Shown here one piece after another: positions 23,524-30,967 of a stretch of 43,024 bases of DNA. The stretch comes from Planctomycetia bacterium (lineage in GTDB: Bacteria; Planctomycetota; Phycisphaerae; Phycisphaerales; SM1A02): the NCBI GenBank assembly GCA_005776885.1, contig SXOD01000049.1, positions 1 to 43,024 of the forward strand, written 5' to 3'. A program made the translations under genes and the position numbers. Every line of letters begins with the position of its first letter. Within the stretch, counting starts at the first letter, position 1. A model generated the notes under the pieces. That model searched no databases. It was given only the letters and a program-made list of their open reading frames with translations, and had not been told where the DNA came from.

Positions 23524-25400
23524 CGCCCGTTCAGGATGTCCAGCCAGACATCCAGCCCCCCGTTGCCCGGCGCGAAGAACTGGACGCCGGTCGTGTCCAG
23601 GTTGAGTTGGCTGCGCTTGAGGAACTCGGCCAGTCCCTTCGCGCGGATGAGCTGCGCCTCGGCGTTGCTCTCCAGGACTCGGCGCGCCGTCGCCTGGTCG
23701 AGTGCGGACTCGATTCGATCCTGCTCGACTCGCTTGATGTTCTCGAGGAACGCCACCTGATTCCGCCACTGCTCCCACGCCGCTGCCGTCGGTTTCATCG
23801 TGACCGCGAGCACCATGTCGGGAGTCACGCGTACGGTGTTCTCCCAGGGTTCGAAGAACGGATGCTCCACCCGGATGGTGTGCAGCCCAGGCGTCGCGCC
23901 CACGGTCCCCGGCGCATGGCCCGCGCCGATGCCGTCAACCAGCACGGTGCATCCCTCCGGGGTCACGGGAAGCGTGGTCGTCGTGAAGGCCACCGACCCA
24001 TCGGCGCCCAGGCGCAGGTCCGGCACGCCCAAGTCCGCCGCGATCACGACGAGCTGCAGGCCAGCCGTTGCCACCTGCGCGGCCGCGAGTGGCGCCCTGG
24101 CCGCCGCCGACTCCCGGCCGATCGACGACGCGATGTTTCGCAGCAGCCCGCTCCGGACGTTGGTGTCGATCTCGAGCGTCTGGGTCTGCTGAATCGCCTT
24201 GCGGTCGGTGACCGTGCCGCCGAGCACGCTGGAGCCGGACGGGCCCAGCATCCGCCACGATCCGGCCATCGTCCACTCCGTGACCTTCGCGGCGGCGACG
24301 CTGGGATCGGACAACGTGCGTCGATCCTCCGTGAGGGAATCGATCGTGGCGATGAGGACGCCGCCTGCCCCCGCGGACTGGGCCAAGTTGCTGATGCTGG
24401 TCCGGCTGCCGATCACCCGATTGAACGCGCTCTCGTCCATGGTGAGGATGGAGTCGCTTGCGTTGATCGTGCCATATCCCTCCCGCGCGACGGCCGCCGA
24501 CACGAGCGATTGCCACTCGGCGGACGCCTCGGGCGAAATGTCCTTCGCGGTGATCCGAGTGATGATGAGGACGGCTGGCGAGTCAGTCGCGGGCGCCGAT
24601 GCGGAACCTGCGGCCGCGGAGGCGCCGGCCGCTGCGGCGTTGCCGCCCGAGATCCCTGCGGCCTTCATCTTCGCGCCGAGGTTGGTGCCGATCGAGTCCG
24701 CGGCGTCTGTCGCGAGGTGGCCGACCATTCGCGCGAGCGGCGTGGCGTTTCGCTCGGTCCCGGCCATCGGCTCGTTGGTCCGGACTTGGTTCACCGAGAA
24801 CTTCGCCTCGGCGATCAGTGCGCCGGACGTGGTGTCATAGGCTCGAGCGACGCCGGTTGCCTCGGCATCCCAGCGCTCCGCCTTGGTCTTGCCAAATCGG
24901 CCCTCGACCTCGAGGATTTCCTTCACCACGCTGAAGTCAGTCACGCTGATCGTGACGACAGCGGAGACGCCCGAAAGTTGGAACGATTTCGCGGCCTGCG
25001 GGTCAAGTCGATCCACAAGACCGGAGTCAGCCAGCGATTGCTCCTTGAGGATGGTGTCCAGCTCCGTGCGCGCGACCGCGGTGCCGGCCCCAGAGCTGGC
25101 CAGGCTCCCCTCGACGTTGGCCGTCAGCGACTCCAGGAATCGCCCCAGGTCTTCCGCGGTGGACTCGCCAGCGGCTTGGGCAAGCGCCCCCTTGGTGGCG
25201 GTGGCCTCGCGCACGGCAAACCGACTGCCAGCCGGAGCGGATTCTTGTGCCGCAGGGGCGGCCGGCGTCAGCGCGAAGACGGCCGTGGCCGCGATGGCGA
25301 CGGTGGCTGCAGCTGCGGCGAGCGCCGTGGCGTAGCGGCGGACTCGCGACATGAGGGCGGCGGGTGCTGAATCGACTCCGGGTGAACTGTGGTTGAGCAT
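23520..25400 (-). CDS. CsgG/LpoB-like protein with PEGA-like domain
   Basis: A 626-residue exported protein. The N-terminus has a hydrophobic stretch (about residues 24-50). Two CsgG/LpoB-like modules follow: the first (about 75-215) includes VARTELDTILKEQSL and AVVTISVTDF; the second (about 270-430) includes VLIITRITAKDI, then MDESAFNRVIG and GGVLIATIDSL. A PEGA-like beta domain lies near 465-530 (CTVLVDGIGAGHAPGTVG, then HTIRVEHPFFEPW). The C-terminal part is helical and charged. It is the first gene of the operon; GGAGAA lies before the ATG at 25398-25400. It probably couples outer-membrane lipoproteins to the cell wall, but no close characterised homologue is known to me. Confidence 0.7.
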   Translation of the reverse strand: MLNHSSPGVDSAPAALMSRVRRYATALAAAAATVAIAATAVFALTPAAPAAQESAPAGSRFAVREATATKGALAQAAGESTAEDLGRFLESLTANVEGSLASSGAGTAVARTELDTILKEQSLADSGLVDRLDPQAAKSFQLSGVSAVVTISVTDFSVVKEILEVEGRFGKTKAERWDAEATGVARAYDTTSGALIAEAKFSVNQVRTNEPMAGTERNATPLARMVGHLATDAADSIGTNLGAKMKAAGISGGNAAAAGASAAAGSASAPATDSPAVLIITRITAKDISPEASAEWQSLVSAAVAREGYGTINASDSILTMDESAFNRVIGSRTSISNLAQSAGAGGVLIATIDSLTEDRRTLSDPSVAAAKVTEWTMAGSWRMLGPSGSSVLGGTVTDRKAIQQTQTLEIDTNVRSGLLRNIASSIGRESAAARAPLAAAQVATAGLQLVVIAADLGVPDLRLGADGSVAFTTTTLPVTPEGCTVLVDGIGAGHAPGTVGATPGLHTIRVEHPFFEPWENTVRVTPDMVLAVTMKPTAAAWEQWRNQVAFLENIKRVEQDRIESALDQATARRVLESNAEAQLIRAKGLAEFLKRSQLNLDTTGVQFFAPGNGGLDVWLDILNGR

Positions 25401-25424
25401 GGTCCGTTCTCCGAGAGGAGGATA

Positions 25425-25495
25425 GGTCCGGCTCCGGTTATCGGTGGGAATGTGACCCTCAGGGGCACATTCCCACCGATAACCGGGGAAGGACC
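25425..25495. repeat. Long palindromic repeat, copy D (between divergent genes)
   Basis: Left arm 25432-25458 pairs with 25462-25488 around the loop TCA, with one A-G mismatch (25455/25465) and one T-G pair. The outer GGTCC (25425-25429) pairs with GGACC (25491-25495). Relative to copies B and C, the stem pair A-T is replaced by G-C on both arms (TGGGAATG/CATTCCCA for TGGAAATG/CATTTCCA). The copy sits between the divergent starts at 25400 and 25528, so it cannot terminate either flanking gene. Confidence 0.92.
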
Positions 25496-25527
25496 CTCGC
25501 GCCCCCGCGCGTTAGGATTTCCGCCCC

Positions 25528-26418
25528 ATGCCAGCGGCCGCCAGCAACTCAAACCCGCCCGTCACCTCCATGGCCGTCATCGGCGCCGGCACCATGGGTT
25601 CTGGCATCGCGCTTGTGGCCGCGCAGAGCGGGATGAAGGCGTTCCAGGTCGACATCAGCTCGGACCAGCTGGCCAAGGCAAGGGCCTATCACCGCAAGAC
25701 GCTTGATCGGGCGGTCGCCAAGCAAAAGTTCACGGCCGCCGAGGCCGAGGCGACGCTGGCCCGCATCGAATACGTCGGTGAGATGAAGGCGGCGGCCGCC
25801 GCCGGGTGGGTGGTGGAGGCCGCGACAGAGCAAGTCGAAGTCAAGAAGAAGCTGTTCGTCATGATGCGCGACACGTTCGGCAAGGATGCCATCCTCGCCA
25901 CGAACACCAGCAGCATCTCGATCACCGACCTGGCGTCGGCGGTCGGGCAGGACGCGCACCGAGTGATCGGCATGCACTTATTCAACCCGGTGCCGGTCAT
26001 GAAGCTGGTCGAGGTCATCAAGGGGCTGGCCACGACCGAGGAAACCACCGAACGAACGATTGCCCTGGCGCTCGCGATGGGCAAGACACCGGTCCCGGCC
26101 AATGACCGAGCCGGCTTCGTGTCCAACCGAGTCCTCATGCCGCTCATCAACGAGGCCTTTTACGCGTGGATGGAAGGCGTCGCGGAGCCCGCGGACATCG
26201 ACGAGATCATGAAGCTTGGCTGCAACTTCCCGATGGGCCCGCTCCGCCTCGCCGACTTCATCGGCCTTGATGTGTGTCACGACATCATGATGGTGCTCCA
26301 CCGCGAGCTGGGGAACCCGAAGTTCTTCCCGTGCCCGCTGCTGCGTCAACTGGTGCAAGCCGGCCGCCTTGGCGACAAGTCGGGGCGTGGCGTCTTTGAG
26401 TATCCCGCGAAGGGGTAG
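25528..26418 (+). CDS. 3-hydroxybutyryl-CoA dehydrogenase
   Basis: Interconverts 3-hydroxyacyl-CoA and 3-ketoacyl-CoA with NAD(H), acting in beta-oxidation or butyrate-type metabolism. The 296-residue product shows the Rossmann motif GAGTMG at residues 19-24, ATNTSSISI, the catalytic His region GMHLFNPVPVM, and the C-terminal domain with NEAF, NFPMGPLRLADFIGLDV and GRLGDKSGRGVF. Length and layout match the Hbd/PaaH stand-alone type. Fourteen residues precede the conserved start, so ATG at 25570 is an alternative. Divergent from the envelope operon; no CoA-metabolism gene adjoins it. Confidence 0.88.
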   Translation: MPAAASNSNPPVTSMAVIGAGTMGSGIALVAAQSGMKAFQVDISSDQLAKARAYHRKTLDRAVAKQKFTAAEAEATLARIEYVGEMKAAAAAGWVVEAATEQVEVKKKLFVMMRDTFGKDAILATNTSSISITDLASAVGQDAHRVIGMHLFNPVPVMKLVEVIKGLATTEETTERTIALALAMGKTPVPANDRAGFVSNRVLMPLINEAFYAWMEGVAEPADIDEIMKLGCNFPMGPLRLADFIGLDVCHDIMMVLHRELGNPKFFPCPLLRQLVQAGRLGDKSGRGVFEYPAKG

Positions 26419-26550
26419 GCCCCGGGAGCGGGTGATCCCCGCCGGCCAACTCGGGCGCTCGGCGGAACGCGGCTCCCGGCTGGCCCGTCAGCTGGGGCTG
26501 TTACAAACGCGTGGTCGACGGGAGGGGGTCGATGGCCATACGGTTTCACC

Positions 26551-29013
26551 ATGATTGCCTCGAATCGATTGAACCGACCCACTCGTCGCCGCGTAACAGT
26601 CGGAGCTTCATCGATCTCCTCAATCTGGACCGCGACGATCCTCGTCTCCAACATCGCCGCATCCGCGCACCCGCAGTCGGACGTTCCGGCGGCGGGTGCG
26701 CTGCCTTCCGGCTGGACCCATGTCGTGGTGCCGCAACACCGGGTCGTGCCCATTCGTCCCGATGCGCCACGCGATGTCCAGTTGACGAAGGTCGACGCGA
26801 CGGTGGCGATCCATGATCGAGTCGCCGACACCCGACTGGACCTCTCCGTCCACAATCCATCCAACCAGCAGGCCGAGGCGATTCTCCTCGTGCCCGTGCC
26901 CAACGGCGCGACCGTCAAGGGGTTCTCGTATGAAGCCGCGCCGGGGACGGGGGCAGCCACCAGCCAGCAGGAACCCACCATCCAGGTGCTTCCGCGCGAT
27001 GAGGCGCGGCGACTCTACGACTCCATCGTCCGTGCGAGCCGAGACCCTGGTCTCCTTGAATTCGCCGGCGCAACGCTTCTGCGCACCAGCGTCTTCCCCA
27101 TCGCCCCCGGCGCAACGCAGCGCGTGCGCGTGGAGTGGGAGGAGCTGCTTCCGGTTGCGCAGGGTCGGATCGATTACGCACTTCCGCGCGGCGAGAGCCT
27201 TCGGAACGAGACGCCCTGGACGCTGCAGCTCTCGGTGACGCAACCATCGCCGATCGCCGCGGTGTACTCGCCCAGCCACGGGTTGGTGGAAGTGCATCGC
27301 GGCGCCGCCGTCAACCAGCGGCACTTCGCGCTGGACACGCTTTCGCAGCGAGCACCCGGTCCATTCCTGGTGAGCGTGCTGCCGTCGGACGCAGCCACCG
27401 GCAATGGCGCCGCGTCGGGCGCCGCCGCGACGAGCATCGCCGCCTATCCAGACCCAACGATCAACGGCGGCTACTTCATGCTGCTGGGCGGGCTCGCGTC
27501 GAAGACCGATGGCCCTGGCGCCACATCAATGCCTCGCGAAGTGACCATCGTGCTGGACAGATCCGGCAGCATGGCCGGCGGCAAGTTGGACCAGGCCAAG
27601 GCCGCGGCGCTCCAGGTCATCGAGGGACTGGCCGACAACGAGCGCTTCAATCTCATCGATTACTCCAACGGCGTGTCGATGTTCTCCCGCGAGCCTGTGG
27701 CCAAGACGCCGGAGGCGGTGGCACGCGTGCGCGAGTACCTCGCCATGCTGAAGCCGTCGGGCGGCACCAACATCTCCGACGCGCTGGTGGAGGCGCTTCG
27801 CCAGCCGGGTTCGCCGGGCTGCGTCGGGCTGGTGCTCTTCCTGACTGATGGGCTGCCGACGGTCGGACAGACCGGCGAGCGTGCCATCCGCGAAATCGTC
27901 GAGCGCGGCAATCCACAGCAGCGGCGCATCTACACGATTGGCGTGGGCCAGGACGTCAATGTGCCGCTCCTTGACCGAGTCGCCGACTTGACCCGCGCCA
28001 AAGCGACATACATCGTTCCCGGCGAGAGCGTGGAGGTGAAGGTCGCGGCAGTCGCCGAGCAGCTGCATGGCCCCGCGCTGGCCGACATCGGGCTGACCGC
28101 GCGCAACGCCGCCGGCGCCGAAGACACCATTCGCATCCGCGACTTGGCGCCGCGCCGCATCCCCGATGTTTTCGCCGGTGAGCAGCTGGTCGTGTTTGGC
28201 AGTTACCTCGGCGAGCAACCCACACAGTTGTCGCTGACGGGCCGCGCGCAGGAAGGGTCCATCTCCGCCACCGTGCCGTTTGATCCAGCCATCGCCACCA
28301 CGCGACACGGCTATGTCGCACGACTGTGGGCCACACGGCGCATCGCGGAGATGGTGGACGAGGTCCGACAGCTTGCCGCGGACACGCCCGGGCAGCCGAT
28401 CGGCGTGCCACCGTCAATGAACGATCCGCGCGTGAAGGAGTTGGTGACGGAGATCGTGAGGCTCAGTGCACGGTTTGGCATCCTCACGGAGTACACGGCC
28501 TTCTTCGCGAATGAGGGGACCAATCTCGGGGATTGGCAGCAACTGGAGCTTGGCTGCAACGATCTCCTGGCCCGCCGAGCCGTCGCCACGCGCAGTGGCT
28601 CCGGCGCGCTCAATCAGGGCATCAACTTCAATGAGATGAAGGGCAAGGCGCAGTTGGCGTACGACAATCGCTTCATCGACGAGTCGATGCAGCAGCAACG
28701 CATCACGACCGTGCAGCAGGTGAACGACAAGTGCTTCTACAACAACGCCGGTCGCTGGGTCGACTCGCAGTTCGTGGCGACCGATGCGGCACGCGCGGCC
28801 GCTGGCGGGGGCACCGGCGGCGCTGCAGCTGCGTCCGTCGCCGACATCCACGTGGACGAGACGATCGAGTTCGGCTCGGACCGCCACATGGACCTCATCG
28901 CCGAGTTCGCCGCGGAAGGGCGGCAAGGCTCGCTCTCGCTTCCCGGTGACACGCTCCTCCGCCACCGCGGTCGCACCATTCTCGTCCGCAATCCAATCGA
29001 ACCCGGTTGCTGA
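26551..29013 (+). CDS. VIT-VWA domain protein, exported
   Basis: An 820-residue protein with a membrane-spanning or signal segment near residues 18-40. A VIT domain lies at about 70-215 (for example DRVADTRLDLSVHNPSNQQ and EAILLVPVPNGATVKGFSY). The VWA domain follows, with the MIDAS motif DRSGSM at 336-341 and GGTNISDAL and FLTDGLPTVG. A long C-terminal part has the ITI-type ARLWATRRI, then SARFGILTEYTAFF. The same order is known in inter-alpha-trypsin-inhibitor-like proteins. Metal-dependent protein binding is expected in the periplasm or at the surface; the ligand is unknown. It is the first of four same-strand genes, closely followed by a second VWA gene. Confidence 0.82.
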   Translation: MIASNRLNRPTRRRVTVGASSISSIWTATILVSNIAASAHPQSDVPAAGALPSGWTHVVVPQHRVVPIRPDAPRDVQLTKVDATVAIHDRVADTRLDLSVHNPSNQQAEAILLVPVPNGATVKGFSYEAAPGTGAATSQQEPTIQVLPRDEARRLYDSIVRASRDPGLLEFAGATLLRTSVFPIAPGATQRVRVEWEELLPVAQGRIDYALPRGESLRNETPWTLQLSVTQPSPIAAVYSPSHGLVEVHRGAAVNQRHFALDTLSQRAPGPFLVSVLPSDAATGNGAASGAAATSIAAYPDPTINGGYFMLLGGLASKTDGPGATSMPREVTIVLDRSGSMAGGKLDQAKAAALQVIEGLADNERFNLIDYSNGVSMFSREPVAKTPEAVARVREYLAMLKPSGGTNISDALVEALRQPGSPGCVGLVLFLTDGLPTVGQTGERAIREIVERGNPQQRRIYTIGVGQDVNVPLLDRVADLTRAKATYIVPGESVEVKVAAVAEQLHGPALADIGLTARNAAGAEDTIRIRDLAPRRIPDVFAGEQLVVFGSYLGEQPTQLSLTGRAQEGSISATVPFDPAIATTRHGYVARLWATRRIAEMVDEVRQLAADTPGQPIGVPPSMNDPRVKELVTEIVRLSARFGILTEYTAFFANEGTNLGDWQQLELGCNDLLARRAVATRSGSGALNQGINFNEMKGKAQLAYDNRFIDESMQQQRITTVQQVNDKCFYNNAGRWVDSQFVATDAARAAAGGGTGGAAAASVADIHVDETIEFGSDRHMDLIAEFAAEGRQGSLSLPGDTLLRHRGRTILVRNPIEPGC

Positions 29014-29062
29014 CACTCTTGCATCCCACGACCTTCGCTGACCACGACACAGGAACCTCATC

Positions 29063-30247
29063 ATGACATCGATCCTTGCACCACTCGCACTCACCACCTC
29101 GCTCCTCGCCGCCGCCCCGCAAGCCGCGCCGCAGGTCGCCCCAGCCGCACCTGGCCCGCAGAGTGACTCGGACGCGCGTCCCGCCGTCGAGATCGCCATC
29201 TGCCTGGACATCTCCGGCAGCATGGATGGGCTCATCGACAGCGCGAAGGCTCGCCTCTGGAGCATCGTCAATGACCTGGCGACGGCCAAGCCGACGCCCA
29301 CGCTGCGGGTGGCGCTCCTTACCTATGGTTGCGACGCCTACGACTCGACGACGGGATGGGTCGTCGTGGACTCAGGGCTCACGGAAGACCTCGACCTCAT
29401 CTCGCAGAAACTCTTCGCGCTGCGCACCAACGGCGGAACGGAACTGGTGGGGCGTGTCGTGGACAAGGCCGCGCAGACCCTTTCCTGGAACGCCGACCCG
29501 AATGCGCTCAAGATCATCGTCGTCGCCGGCAACGAGAGCGCCGACCAGGATCAGGAGATTCGATACCACCAGGCCAGCAAGACCAGCATCGAGAAGGGGA
29601 TCTTGGTCAACAGCATCTACTGCGGCAACGCGACCGACGAGCACGCCTCGCTTTGGGGCGATGTCGCGCGGCTCGCCGACGGCCAGTTCCTCTGCATCGA
29701 CCAATCCACTGGCGCGGCGGTCCCCGAGACACCTTTCGACAAGCAACTCGCGGAGCTCTCGGCGCTGGTGAACACCACCTACCTCGCCTGTGGGATCGCG
29801 GGCCGCGAGGCATGGGCCAACCAGGCCGCGCAGGACGCCAACGCCGCCGGCCTCAGTGGCGGTGCTGCCGCGCAACGTGCCGTCAGCAAGTCCAGCGCGC
29901 TGTACGACAATCGCGGATGGGACCTTGTTGACGGATGCGCGGCCGGCTCCCTCAAGCTGGAGGACATCAAGGACGAGGATCTCCCCGAGGAGATGCGCGG
30001 CAAGTCGCTCGATGAGAAGAAGGCGATGGTCGCGGCCAAGCAGGCCGAGCGCGAGAAGATCCAGACCGATGTGCAGAAACTGCAACAGCAGCGCGTGGCG
30101 TGGCTCGCGGCGGAGTCGGCCAAGCGAGCCACACAGCAGGGCCAAACGCTGGATGACGCGCTCAAGTCGGCGATTCGGTCGCAGGCCACGCAGCGCGGCA
30201 TGCAGTGGGATGAGCCACCGGCCCCCTCCACGCCACCAGCTCCGTAG
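29063..30247 (+). CDS. Exported VWA domain protein with C-terminal coiled coil
   Basis: A 394-residue secreted protein. The signal peptide is followed by an Ala/Pro-rich linker. The VWA domain begins with EIAICLDISGSMDG (MIDAS Asp49, DxSxS) and continues to GGTELVG and IIVVAGNESADQDQ, where the fourth MIDAS-type strand falls. About residues 310-350 are helical and highly charged (EKKAMVAAKQAEREKIQTDV, then KLQQQRVAWLAAES), a likely coiled coil. The C-terminus is Pro-rich. It lies 49 bases after the VIT-VWA gene and nine bases before the response regulator, so the four genes are probably one transcript. Partner and ligand unknown. Confidence 0.78.
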   Translation: MTSILAPLALTTSLLAAAPQAAPQVAPAAPGPQSDSDARPAVEIAICLDISGSMDGLIDSAKARLWSIVNDLATAKPTPTLRVALLTYGCDAYDSTTGWVVVDSGLTEDLDLISQKLFALRTNGGTELVGRVVDKAAQTLSWNADPNALKIIVVAGNESADQDQEIRYHQASKTSIEKGILVNSIYCGNATDEHASLWGDVARLADGQFLCIDQSTGAAVPETPFDKQLAELSALVNTTYLACGIAGREAWANQAAQDANAAGLSGGAAAQRAVSKSSALYDNRGWDLVDGCAAGSLKLEDIKDEDLPEEMRGKSLDEKKAMVAAKQAEREKIQTDVQKLQQQRVAWLAAESAKRATQQGQTLDDALKSAIRSQATQRGMQWDEPPAPSTPPAP

Positions 30248-30256
30248 GATCGAGAC

Positions 30257-30967
30257 ATGACTGCGGCACAGCCCCGTGTGATGGTGGTCGAAGACGACGA
30301 TGCCATCCGCACGGGGTTGTGCGATGTCCTGCGCTTCGGCGGTTACATCCCGCTCTCGTGCGCGCGCGGCGACACGGCGGCGCGAGAGATTCTGGAGTCC
30401 ACCCCCGACCTCGTGCTCCTGGATGTCATGCTGCCGGGTCGAAGCGGATTCGACATCTTGAGGGAGGTGCGCGCCGCGCGCCCCACGCTCCCCGTTGTCA
30501 TGGTCACCGCCCGCGGCGGCGAGGACGATCGAGTCGACGGCTTGGAGCGTGGCGCTGACGACTATGTGGTCAAGCCATTCAGCGCGCGTGAGGTGCTGGC
30601 GCGTGTCGCGGCGGTGCTGCGCAGGAGCGCCGAACGGCCGAGCGATGTCGCGGCCGTGGCCTGTGGTGGCGCCACCATCGACTTGGCTCGCCGCGAGGCC
30701 CGGAGCCGCACGACGCATGTCACGCTCTCGGAACGCGAGGCGGCGCTCATCCGCACGCTGGCGTCTTCGGCGGGCCGCGTCATCTCCCGCGACGAGCTCC
30801 TCCGCACGATTTGGGGCGTGGATCCCCGTGGCACCGACACTCGCGCCGTGGACATGCAGGTGGTTCGATTGCGCGAGACGCTCAAGAGCGTGGGTGCGGA
30901 GTCGCTCATCGAAACAGTGCGCGGCAGCGGCTATCGACTCTGCGCCGACGCCAAGGTGGAGCGATGA
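30257..30967 (+). CDS. OmpR/PhoB-type response regulator
   Basis: A 236-residue DNA-binding response regulator. The receiver domain (1-120) has the acidic pocket EDDD at residues 12-15, phosphoacceptor Asp56 in LLDVMLPG, VMVTARGG and the conserved Lys in YVVKPFS. The winged-helix domain (about 140-230) shows LSEREAALIRTLASSAGRV, DELLRTIWGV, TRAVDMQVVRLRETL and GSGYRL. Its stop overlaps the ATG of the kinase gene as ATGA. It follows the two VWA genes by nine bases, so the pathway it controls may concern those envelope proteins; target genes are unknown. Confidence 0.9.
   Translation: MTAAQPRVMVVEDDDAIRTGLCDVLRFGGYIPLSCARGDTAAREILESTPDLVLLDVMLPGRSGFDILREVRAARPTLPVVMVTARGGEDDRVDGLERGADDYVVKPFSAREVLARVAAVLRRSAERPSDVAAVACGGATIDLARREARSRTTHVTLSEREAALIRTLASSAGRVISRDELLRTIWGVDPRGTDTRAVDMQVVRLRETLKSVGAESLIETVRGSGYRLCADAKVER

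Noticed and set aside
6345..25495. The four palindromes as a CRISPR array or tRNA/attachment sites.
   Set aside because: They are kilobases apart, without regular spacers, and have no tRNA-like fold or integrase neighbour.
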